A DNA stretch of 24,733 bases, taken from a virus. Both the position numbers and the translations under genes were made by a program. Positions within the stretch are counted from its first letter, which is position 1; the number at the start of each line of letters is the position of its first letter. This document shows positions 10,901 through 16,493 of the stretch, in pieces. The stretch lies in the IMG/VR virus record IMGVR_UViG_3300017746_000145, positions 1-24,733 of that record. One strand, written 5' to 3'. The notes under the pieces were generated by a model that had not been told where the DNA came from, did no database searches, and worked only from the letters and a program-made list of their open reading frames with translations.

Positions 10901-13900
10901 TGGTCTAAGAGCAAATAGAACCAACTTTACATTGACTCATGAAGGTAAACCAATTTATGTGAAGACATTTGATCCTACAGATACTGTTAATATCAATTAT
11001 TCAACAGGTGTATTCACATTAAGAGATCATTTCTTTAATACTGGAGAAGAATTAATTTACAGACCAACTTCAACCTTTATTGGCATTGGAACACAACCGA
11101 TGGGAATTGGTGCAACTGTAAACCATCTTGGTATTGTAACAGATAAACTACCAGATAGAGTTTATCCAATTGCCCTAACTCCAGATACATTTAAATTATC
11201 GACAACGCCACAGTTCGCTACTGCAGGTATATCCGTTACCTTCACTGATGCGGGAATCGGAAATGCTCATGAACTAGAATTTACTAAGAAGTTGAGTAAA
11301 ACTGTCATTGCTATTGATGGTATTGTACAACAACCAATAACATTTACCCCAATTAATCATAAACTTGATTTTAATAGTGGAGGAATCTCTGTAGGTATTT
11401 CGACATTTAATGTTACTGGCATTTCTTCCGTCCAACCAAGAGACCTTTTGAGAGTTGATGATGAGTATATGAAGGTTGTTGAGGTTGGTCTTAGCACAAA
11501 TATTGGTGGTCAAATTCTTGGTCCTATTAACGGTCTTATTGCTGCTGGTGTTGCTGCAACATTCCCAACAGTCGCTGTACAGAGAGGTGCTGTTGGATCT
11601 GCAGCAACATCACACATTGATGGATCAACTATTCAAATCTACAGGGGTGCTCTCAATATTGTTGGAAACGAAGTTCACTTCATTGATCCACCAAAAGGTA
11701 ATAATAGAGCAAGAAGAAATGAAAGTAATCTCCCATATGTAACTGCACAATTCTCTGGAAGAACTTTCCTAAGATCTGATTATGACACCAATATGGTATT
11801 TGATGATATTTCAGATTCCTTCACAGGAATTGGTAAGACATATACATTGAAAGTTGGCGGTGCTAATACTACTGGTATCGATGCTGGTAATGGTATTCTG
11901 TTTATTAATGGCGTATTCCAAACTCCCACCACTGAAAATAATGCAGGAAATAATTATGAAATTGATAATGATAGTGCAGTAGGAGTCACGAGTGTAATTT
12001 ACACAGGTATTACTTCTGTAGATGGATCATTTATTCAATCTGATTTTGATATTAATCAAAATCAACTCCCAAGAGGTGGTCTGATTGTTTCTTTAGGTTC
12101 TACTCCTGGTCTTGGATATGCACCTTTGCTTGGTGCAGAAATTAAAGTTCTGAAAAATTCTACAGGTCAACTTACTGACCTCATCGGTATTAATACAGTT
12201 GGATCTACAGTTGCTATCTCTACAGCACTTTATAACAATATTACAGGAATCCTTGAAATTGAAACCAATGACTCTCACAACATCTTAGGTGGAGATTTTG
12301 TAAAACTGGATAATTTGGAATTTAGTTGTGGTAGCACTGGATATGGTACAACAACTATCTTCCCAGATTATGATTATCCTGTTGATGTTGTTCAGGTAAT
12401 TTCTGCAACCAGAGTTTCAATCAGAGTGGGTCCATCTACAATTCCACATACTTATGAGACTGGTGGTACCGTTAGAAGATACTTTACCAATAATTTTGGA
12501 TCTGGATATAGAGAACCAGTTTCTATCGGCATTACAGATCTAGCATACGAACACAAGTTCATCAGATCTGTGAACAATAGTGTTACTGCAAGTAGTGGTG
12601 GACCATTTACACCAACTAAAGCAGATTACACTTCTCATACAGGCGTATTGAGACTTACTATTCCAAGTCACGGTTTGGATACTACGGATACTGTTCAGAT
12701 TGCGACAGATGGTTTGATCTTTACTTGCTCTGATGATGATTTCTTTACTGAGCAACCATATCCAAGAGCAACTGATCCTGCTGCAGGAGCAACTCTAGGA
12801 ATTACATCATTCACCACTAATACAATTAGTGTTGGTGTTGGATCTGCTGGTGGTAGTGGAACTGGTGCAGTAGTTGATGCGACCGTTGGTATTGGTGGAA
12901 CTTTAGCATTTTCAATCACAAATCCTGGTCAGGGATATATCAATCCAGCATTGATCATTCCCGAACCAAACTATGAGAATGTAGAAGTTGTTGGCGTTTC
13001 TAGACTGGGTATTGGTGCAACAACTGAAACTGGTAGAAATCTACTGTTAAATCTTACTGTGGGTGCAGCAGGAACAAGTAATGTTGGTATTGGATCTACA
13101 TTATTCTTAATTGATACTTTTAAGGTCGCAAGATCTGGATATGCATTCAAACCTGGCGATGTTCTTGAAGCTGTTGGTCTAGTAACAGCAAAAAATTATA
13201 CACAACCAATAGCACCTTTCCAACTTGAAGTTGTTGAAACATTTACTGATAGGTTCTCTTCCTGGTCCTTTGGTGAAATGGATTATATTGACAGCATCTT
13301 TGGATATCAAAACGGTACTAGAAAGAGATTCCCACTTTACTATAATGGCGAACTTCTAAGTTTTGAATTAGATCCAAATAACCCTCTTTCTGCAAATATT
13401 GATCTTGACTCAGTTCTTGTCATCTTCATTAATGGTGTATTGCAGACACCTGGTTATGCATATCAGTTTACTGGTGGAACTTCATTCTTGTTTATGGAAG
13501 CACCTAAGGTCAATGATAAAGTTGATATTTTCTTCTACATTGGTCAAGATGGTGTTGATGTTCTTCAGGTAGAAACCACTGAGACTCTCAAGATTGGTGA
13601 TGATGTAAGAATGTTGAGACAACCACTAATTTCAACATCTCAAAGACAAATTAATGATAGGGCAATCACCGAAATTGTAGGTTCTGATATTGTAGAAACT
13701 AACATCTATAGTGGTCCAGGTGTTGATGATACTAACTTCAGACCATTTGATTGGATTAAACAGAAGAAAGATATCTATGTAAAGGGTGATATTGTTAGTA
13801 AGGTAAGACCAGTCTTAGAAACTAAGATCTTCCCAACTGCAAAAATCATTGGTGATGTTACTCCAACTTCAAGTGATATCTTTGTAGATAATGCACAATT

Positions 13901-14900
13901 CTTTGATTACGACGAAATTATTCTGGATCTTAATCAGAATACATTTACATTCGATGCATTTATGATGGAAACTTCAAATGAACCAGTTTCTGCTGCGTTT
14001 ACTTCTACAGTTTCCATTGCAGGCACTGTCTCCGCAGTAACCATTGATAATGTCGGATTTGGATATACAACTTCTACAATTGATATTAAGTTCTCGGCAC
14101 CCAAAGAAATAGGTGTTGGTATTGGAATCACTGCAACTGGAACTGCCAATATTTCAAATGGTCAAGTTTCTTCAGTTACAGTTATCAATCCTGGATTTGG
14201 ATATACAAATACAAATCCACCAAGAATTATTGCAGAACTTCCCACACCTCTATATGAAACTATCAATACAGTTCAAAATGTTCAAGGATTTAGTGGAATT
14301 ATTACTGGAATCAGTACAACAACTGGTACAGGTGGACATCCACTTGCATTGAAGTTTAACTTCCGCGCAATGAAAGACTATGGTGAAAATGGTGAAGCAA
14401 ATGTTGCTTCTGATGCACTGGATTTGGTAGCGGGATATCCCATTATGATTTATGATACCACAGTTGGTAATGGAGTTACTTCTGTAAATAGTAGTGATTC
14501 TGCAGTTGTTGGTATTGGTACGTCATTCCTTGATAACGTTTATGTTGTCAACTCAATAACAAGTCTTGCATCGAATGCAGAAATTATTTGTAATATTGAT
14601 TCCGGTAGTCCTGTAATTGGAATACTCGAAAGCGGCACTTTTGATGATCTTCAGGCAGGATTAACAACTTCTCTTGGAAAACTTTCTTGGGGAAGAATAT
14701 ATAACTATGACAATAGAACTAATGGAATTTCTATTGGGGTGACTGGTTTGACTGTTGATGCTGGATTATCAACCTTCCCAACTATCCAAAGGAGAGGAAA
14801 CTTTGGTGAAGGCAAAACTGGAGCAATACGTTCCAGAAAACCACGCGCTGATGGTGTAAGTCTGGAAGCCGATAACAACTTGTCATTTTACATTCAGTAA
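1953..14900 (+). CDS. Giant (4,315 aa) YHYH-domain baseplate-associated structural protein at the gene 7 position
   Basis: This single uninterrupted frame fills about half of the window between gp6 and gp8, the place of gene 7 (wedge/tail-pin, about 1,030 aa) in T4. The N-terminus (KRVQLNKIIESQLPEFLVAD, then FFRQYYLSLE at about residues 31-40) is a helical start that I associate with large structural proteins at this locus in marine T4-like phages. Most of the rest is repetitive beta structure: GxGY modules, H-G-x-x-x-G-D strand modules, VFINGVLQTP-type strands (about 3320 and 3825) and one YHYH-like domain (1248-1398). The C-terminus has FDWIKQKKDIYVKGDIVSK, IFVDNAQFFDYDE and a final GKTGAIRSRKPRADG segment that look conserved rather than decayed. 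No signal peptide or membrane segment is seen. It probably forms the peripheral baseplate and may contact fibres or host. Equivalence to T4 gp7 is inferred from position only. Confidence 0.9.
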   Translation: MSQFEKRVQLNKIIESQLPEFLVADFPNAIEFFRQYYLSLEHQGGSVDLVDNLDRYIRVDNLVPEVVVGETSLTGDITSSQDTIQVTSTKGFPDEYGLLQIGDEIITYKSKTTTSFNSCVRGFSGISGYDIGISNILSNVNSQNIVFSETSASAAANGSVVKNLSVVFLQEFYKKLKKTFTPGLEEYDFVSDLDVGNFIKHARNFYQSKGIAESIRILFKVLYGVHAEVLDLEGRLIKPSSAEYIRREVIVAENISGNPFGLEGQTVFKSNDLDTNASVSDVEIFTRDTQTFYKLGVFVGYNDRDLVEGIFTIPGASRSLEPVEVNASVISVDSTIGFGQTGTIISGNNRIDYTSKSINQFYGCTGVTSKINISDVVRADETIFGYEDGDIENRCDMRITGVLSELKPLVDIPLMEEDEEITTRNVGEVIENPVVDRTYKQMFANSWIYNTSPRFKVEEVNSSVFTLFSDIDKAFLKLGDSVEVLIGDSQQVVVPDPNVANASFATVSSINTLTKEVTLSNIGTFTPDPNKDYSIRRKIVKAKSSGVVLTVGNEVYLANTSNIYVDDFAIFGYLASNSLPGYTIKDDIIESILPDGYIKTVGSNNTQGLGGYNSYYKTYGTIVFSTPVDFRDGDEIVYTAESPLIGLSSGESYFVKLVAANEIKLYASKSQLANNAKTIANFDDIARFNPNFGAGAHNFTLKRHENRTLSSKKILRKFPLSQQLQGSKSVDRTVSNVGVLIDGVEIVSPDSRDKIYYGPVEEFEVLNGGKGYDVINPPELNIEDVAEVGSGLPLGTGAKVEPVVIGNVKQVIVDPQEFGFDEFLSLDLIGGNGSGCSLEPVIGTRFREISFDSRRLDVGGGIDPSNETITFTKAHNLADGEHIIYNQNGNNPIEIGQAYDPNNISTGGLSSGDEYVIRIVNTSTIRLFKNDNDAFAPSASGITTISTGINTIGLSAATSASGIHKFRTLSQKNVRSITVLNSGSGYAYRKLSVKSSGISTEYNSVYFNNHGFKDGEIVTYKSTGNPIVGLSTSNSYSIQFVDSDQFRLVNVGIAGTFTDDLKKSKFNKFDSIGSGYHIFQYPEIKVNANVSFGASGIGTFTFTPIVTGEITDAYLYESGTGYGSTVFNLHTKPRISISKGKNSQLAPIISNGRIVDVQVLNKGSEYKSIPELKIEDPSGGVGAILRPVLLNGKIDDVIVINPGIGYSTSSTSIFVDSRGSGAIFDTRIRDLTINDAFRFGKISATRSPEIYSSLYKDEKQDSLVYGIYGYSQDLASNFESLNGSHSPIIGWAYDGNPIYGPFGYQTADNVQSGVARLETGYELSTNSIVDRPPTFEPGFFKEDYLYNNSGDLDLHNGRFCKTPEFPNGVYAYFVGVTTSGQNSAKFAPAYPYFVGNEFKSQVIGENLILDQTFDFNGNNLVRNTFPYKVSDPYADYDFINESYETFQQRCNVESVTKGSVDEIRVIDGGVGYSIGDRVNFNFEGTGGAGLRGEVQELKGAGISSIRTELERNVNCVFVWDNDNQVSAYNRDGYDLNNNDTVLVSGLSTSIPFLSGPKRIGFTTESVGLAGTMSNYSGLPGGKFEDIFVSRRFREVSIGNSITITSSDGTETVRVLNDYSNGVLTVKRFGSTGVAHSFGSDLSLSSDRVKLPVKTTKFNSERNKLIYFNAVTSVGVGTTAGGAQKKVRTVGVTTSSVSVPCRAIYIPNHGLRTGERITFTKSTLAGVDSLIVGDNSLNQGTFFIPDTNTLSSDVFVINKGENLIGLTTQVGLTTASEGLFFYSDGSNNSEYLLETNKGQILGNVDRITTIVSTSSTHGLLNKDVIKLNVVPNTVVGFGTTGALNIKLNLDEKKILVNTIGINSTGITLSDGSFTYQDHGYKTGDKVFYEAAEVASGITTGIYYIIQDSIDKFRLAETLYESNPKTENGVSISATGGVNHYISAVNPPIDVIRNSDLKFNLQDTSLRGYQLKIYRDKNFNNEYISSGDSRDFNVVGLGSVGFGTDSDSSLTLNYSNNIPSRLYYGLEKGGYISTADTEVKAYSEIRYENSEYNGTYSVFGISTTSSTTEFKISPFRYPNILSYISAECDTLEYSTKSSNALNGSISKVRVISEGFNFDKLPSFEDVTSVNGRNANIIGISTSIGRIKKTRLRDIGYDYPSDKTLRPEAFVPPIVTVDNLDTIQEIDIQFAGAKYLADPDVILWNDTTKSIVDTTTLVAKAPNGSISEIVQLAPIFGLDSEPHKIITINNSNGVGIVSMVSGPTGIATCVLKTPILGYNQAPFSVDDKVFVEGIEMSSPDGSGFNSSDYDYQLFKVIQFANTSPATLTFQLIDASGVGLTTNAGIAKTYQSGYATLINENIYPRIDIKQKRGTFTKNERLFVNSDGNGFRSEDAFISLVRDDYIKYTGKYNLNKGDIIKGIISGVIAEVTNIDRKRAKFVVDYSSRMELGWSDDVGKISEDYQVTPNNDYYQNLSYSIKSPITWDELSTPVNSIVHPAGLKNFADVGVTSVGRSGIGLGGTTTAIVILDVVSERRVDIINNFDNAVDVDPRVSPVTGLTQSNALQIQNRKLTDYIECRTNRVLIHDDISNKFSSRGFKDTFVEIEEIDFVDNHVRYVIQIADPDSKDVQLSELVVQSTTNDIFIFEKYNSFTNIKLGDFSANIDSFGRKTLVFTPTDAFETDHDIKVLKKSYLFQALPPGNSGIGTQAIGSVNLVSSFVGLSSVSGGNNIGTLAEFNGTDFNGLFANIEISNRFSGETNYVEAAIDFDGTNTYVSEYYFDHTTQSYSASNVGLVSAIYDANSGIVSVRGRNFDQVDAFDYRTHIVGFGNTTTGIGTYRFLLNNQPAGTERSARLESTIGFGTDIVRVGTFDSRFISAAAAVVRVSAGTTSAIHQVNILSNSRTSEVTVTPGPFAPVNNVTGLGTFGGEISGNQFYLNFYPDLGYNVEAQAFSEVFYREMDFDNQANSLSYGPTDQLVFLSAFDGLNGLRANRTNFTLTHEGKPIYVKTFDPTDTVNINYSTGVFTLRDHFFNTGEELIYRPTSTFIGIGTQPMGIGATVNHLGIVTDKLPDRVYPIALTPDTFKLSTTPQFATAGISVTFTDAGIGNAHELEFTKKLSKTVIAIDGIVQQPITFTPINHKLDFNSGGISVGISTFNVTGISSVQPRDLLRVDDEYMKVVEVGLSTNIGGQILGPINGLIAAGVAATFPTVAVQRGAVGSAATSHIDGSTIQIYRGALNIVGNEVHFIDPPKGNNRARRNESNLPYVTAQFSGRTFLRSDYDTNMVFDDISDSFTGIGKTYTLKVGGANTTGIDAGNGILFINGVFQTPTTENNAGNNYEIDNDSAVGVTSVIYTGITSVDGSFIQSDFDINQNQLPRGGLIVSLGSTPGLGYAPLLGAEIKVLKNSTGQLTDLIGINTVGSTVAISTALYNNITGILEIETNDSHNILGGDFVKLDNLEFSCGSTGYGTTTIFPDYDYPVDVVQVISATRVSIRVGPSTIPHTYETGGTVRRYFTNNFGSGYREPVSIGITDLAYEHKFIRSVNNSVTASSGGPFTPTKADYTSHTGVLRLTIPSHGLDTTDTVQIATDGLIFTCSDDDFFTEQPYPRATDPAAGATLGITSFTTNTISVGVGSAGGSGTGAVVDATVGIGGTLAFSITNPGQGYINPALIIPEPNYENVEVVGVSRLGIGATTETGRNLLLNLTVGAAGTSNVGIGSTLFLIDTFKVARSGYAFKPGDVLEAVGLVTAKNYTQPIAPFQLEVVETFTDRFSSWSFGEMDYIDSIFGYQNGTRKRFPLYYNGELLSFELDPNNPLSANIDLDSVLVIFINGVLQTPGYAYQFTGGTSFLFMEAPKVNDKVDIFFYIGQDGVDVLQVETTETLKIGDDVRMLRQPLISTSQRQINDRAITEIVGSDIVETNIYSGPGVDDTNFRPFDWIKQKKDIYVKGDIVSKVRPVLETKIFPTAKIIGDVTPTSSDIFVDNAQFFDYDEIILDLNQNTFTFDAFMMETSNEPVSAAFTSTVSIAGTVSAVTIDNVGFGYTTSTIDIKFSAPKEIGVGIGITATGTANISNGQVSSVTVINPGFGYTNTNPPRIIAELPTPLYETINTVQNVQGFSGIITGISTTTGTGGHPLALKFNFRAMKDYGENGEANVASDALDLVAGYPIMIYDTTVGNGVTSVNSSDSAVVGIGTSFLDNVYVVNSITSLASNAEIICNIDSGSPVIGILESGTFDDLQAGLTTSLGKLSWGRIYNYDNRTNGISIGVTGLTVDAGLSTFPTIQRRGNFGEGKTGAIRSRKPRADGVSLEADNNLSFYIQ
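5280..5636 (+). repeat. Three tandem GxGY beta-modules in the giant protein
   Basis: Three consecutive units can be aligned by eye: 5280-5411 (ITDAYLYESGTGYGS..., 44 aa), 5412-5531 (IVDVQVLNKGSEYKS..., 40 aa) and 5532-5636 (IDDVIVINPGIGYST..., 35 aa). Each starts I-x-D-a-x-[LV]-x-x-x-G-x-x-Y. The first two end with a NGR or NGK turn just before the next unit. Related single copies occur near residues 765 (NGGKGYD), 980 (NSGSGYA), 1466 (DGGVGYS) and 3657 (NPGQGYI). The repeat is visible in protein and is degenerate in DNA. Confidence 0.75.
5694..6146 (+). other. YHYH-like domain inside the giant protein (residues about 1248-1398)
   Basis: The diagnostic core is SPIIGWAYDGNPIYGPFGY (W1291, Y1293, D1294, Y1299, Y1304), followed by DLDLHNGRF, TPEFPNGVYAYFVG (Y1370, Y1372) and AYPYFVGNEF (1389-1398). 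This order matches the YHYH family (PF14240) found in marine bacteria and phages. The name-giving histidines are not kept: the YHYH position reads Y-A-Y-F here. It is the only domain in the protein that appears once rather than as a repeat. The molecular role of the family is unknown to me. Confidence 0.8.
14028..14240 (+). repeat. Two GxGY beta-modules near the C-terminus of the giant protein
   Basis: Units 14028-14165 (VSAVTIDNVGFGYTT...) and 14166-14240 (VSSVTVINPGFGYTN...) belong to the same family as the triplet at 5280-5636. The first ends with the SNGQ turn at the junction, as the NGR/NGK turns do there. The second copy carries the NPPRI strand that recurs elsewhere as NPPELNI (about residue 770). 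Confidence 0.7.
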
Positions 14901-14905
14901 TCTCC

Positions 14906-14913
14906 TATAAATA
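14906..14913 (+). promoter_or_regulatory. T4-type late promoter (TATAAATA) upstream of gp8
   Basis: This is an exact TATAAATA octamer, the -10-like element recognised by the T4-family late sigma factor gp55, which uses no -35 element. It lies in the 30-base gap between the giant gene's stop (14898-14900) and the gp8 ATG at 14931. Initiation a few bases downstream would leave a very short leader. It should drive gp8 and the co-oriented DUF4815 and small genes. Confidence 0.75.
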
Positions 14914-14930
14914 TATAAAAAAAGATAAAG

Positions 14931-16490
14931 ATGTCAGCAATTGTTACTGATCAATTTAGAATTTTGAATGCCAGTAACTTTGTGGATTCTGTTGAATCCA
15001 CGAGTAACTCTTACTATATCACAGTTGGTCTACCCAACCCAACTAATGTTGGTTTTGGTAGGACAGTTGCTTGGAATACCAATCCACCATCCCCAATTGA
15101 TAGTGTTGCTTATAACAACCATGCAGGTGATCTTGTTTTATATGGTAAGAAGGTAACTTCTGCCAATGTAAGACGATTAGTCCGACGTATTAATTGGGTC
15201 TCTGGAAGCAGATATGAAATATATCGTGATGACTATAGCATTACTAGTCCAGCACCCATAACTAATGCATCTAGATTATATGATGCAAATTATTATGTGA
15301 TGAATGAAGACTATAGAGTTTATATTTGTATTGAAAATGGATCTAGTGGTGATAATCCAAAAGGAAATGTTTCTCAGGATCAACCAAAATTTACAGATCT
15401 AGAACCAACTAGAGCTGGTGATAGTGGAGACGGATATATTTGGAAATATCTATTTACTATTCCTCCAAGTGACATTATTAAATTTGATTCTACAGAATAT
15501 CTCACAGTACCCAATGAGTGGCAAACTAGTACAGAATCTCAAATAAGAACTATTAGGGAATCTGCCGACTCAAGTATTAATGAAAATCAGATTAAGACTG
15601 TTTATATTCAAGCATCTGGTGAAGGATATGCAAATGGTTTGGGACAAGAGTTTGATATTATTGGTGATGGTACTGGAGCAAAAGTTAGAGTTGATGTAGA
15701 AGGTACACGCATTACAAATACTACAGTTACTTCTGGGGGAAAAGACTATAGTTATGCATTAGTTGACTTGGGATCAATTAATTCAGGCAGTACTGGTACT
15801 CCGGCACATTTAATACCCATTATTCCCCCATCAAAGGGTCATGGATTTGATGTGTACACTGAATTGGGTACTGATAAAGTTCTTGTTTATGCAAGATTTG
15901 ACGATTCCACAAAAGATTTCCCAGTTGATACAAGTTTTGCACAAGTTGGTATCGTAAAGAATCCAACAAAAGTTGGAACTAGTGATGTATATCAAGAAAA
16001 TACTTTCTCCGGATTAAGTTCTTTCAAATTTTCTTCAATTACAGGAACACCAAAAATTGGAGAGAAGATTGAACAGATTGTTTCTAGTGGAACTGGAAAG
16101 GCATTTGGTTATGTTGCATCATATGATCTTGAGACAAAGGTTTTAAAGTATTTTAGAGACAGATCTCTCTTCTATAACCAGACAACCTTTAATCAAAGAG
16201 ATTATGCGGGTATATCTACAAATGGTAGACCATATGATTTTGAAGCATCATCAAATGTAATCAGTGGTAATGTATCTAATTTTTCCGCTTCCATCGATAC
16301 TGGATTTGCAGGAATCACAACAAACCCAACAGGAACAAAGTTAATTAATCTTGGTGTTGACTTCACCAGTGGCATGGCAGTTCCTGAAATAAATAAAGGG
16401 TCAGGAGAATTAATTTATCTTGACAACAGATCTAGCATTGCTAGAAATGCCCGCCAAAAAGAAGACCTCAAAATTATACTGGAATTTTAA
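14931..16490 (+). CDS. gp8: Baseplate wedge protein gp8
   Basis: A 519-aa gp8 homologue; in T4, gp8 (334 aa) is a dimeric wedge subunit binding gp7, gp10 and gp6. Recognisable family segments are MSAIVTDQFRILNASNF at the N-terminus, SNSYYITVGLPNP (about 26-38), LVRRINWVSGSRYEIYRDDYS (starting near 82), the W-K-Y-L-F-T-I-P-P segment (near 170) and IPPSKGHGFDVYTELG around H304. The end reads GELIYLDNRSSIARN then QKEDLKIILEF, the usual gp8 finish, so the gene looks complete. Residues 221-283 form an extra GxGY/GTGAK beta-module shared with its two giant neighbours, which helps explain the length above T4 gp8. The ATG has only an A-rich leader (AAAGATAAAG) and no clear Shine-Dalgarno. It is transcribed from the late promoter at 14906. 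Confidence 0.93.
   Translation: MSAIVTDQFRILNASNFVDSVESTSNSYYITVGLPNPTNVGFGRTVAWNTNPPSPIDSVAYNNHAGDLVLYGKKVTSANVRRLVRRINWVSGSRYEIYRDDYSITSPAPITNASRLYDANYYVMNEDYRVYICIENGSSGDNPKGNVSQDQPKFTDLEPTRAGDSGDGYIWKYLFTIPPSDIIKFDSTEYLTVPNEWQTSTESQIRTIRESADSSINENQIKTVYIQASGEGYANGLGQEFDIIGDGTGAKVRVDVEGTRITNTTVTSGGKDYSYALVDLGSINSGSTGTPAHLIPIIPPSKGHGFDVYTELGTDKVLVYARFDDSTKDFPVDTSFAQVGIVKNPTKVGTSDVYQENTFSGLSSFKFSSITGTPKIGEKIEQIVSSGTGKAFGYVASYDLETKVLKYFRDRSLFYNQTTFNQRDYAGISTNGRPYDFEASSNVISGNVSNFSASIDTGFAGITTNPTGTKLINLGVDFTSGMAVPEINKGSGELIYLDNRSSIARNARQKEDLKIILEF
15591..15779 (+). repeat. GTGAK / GxGY module within gp8 (residues 221-283)
   Basis: The segment reads IKTVYIQASGEGYANG, then an aspartate-glycine loop with GDGTGAK (GTGAK at 247-251), a V-R-V-D-V strand, and a second half with TVTSGGKDYSYALV. 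The halves resemble each other and resemble the modules in the giant protein and the DUF4815 protein. Confidence 0.65.
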
Positions 16491-16493
16491 AAA

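Larger units (their letters stand above)
3834..11204 (+). repeat. Dispersed H-G-x-x-x-G-D / G-L-x-x-x-x-x-Y beta repeats in the giant protein
   Basis: At least five long copies are seen: 3834-3968 (FRDGDEIVY...IGLSSGESYFV...IKLYAS), 4575-4745 (HNLADGEHIIY...GLSSGDEYVI...IRLFKN), 4980-5102 (HGFKDGEIVTY...VGLSTSNSYSI...FRLVN), 7581-7709 (HGYKTGDKVFY...SGITTGIYYII...FRLAE) and 11028-11204 (HFFNTGEELIY...FKLST). Shorter copies start near 7073, 7397, 12277 and 12670 (HGLRTGE, HGLLNKD, HNILGGD, HGLDTTD). Each full copy has a His-led turn, a strand ending in Y, then a Y-x-[VI] strand and an [FI]-[RK]-L strand, about 40-60 aa. The feature spans first to last long copy; intervening sequence holds other modules. 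Confidence 0.7.

Noticed and set aside
14901-14930. Rho-independent terminator after the giant gene
   Set aside because: The gap contains the late promoter and an A-run but no GC-rich inverted repeat.
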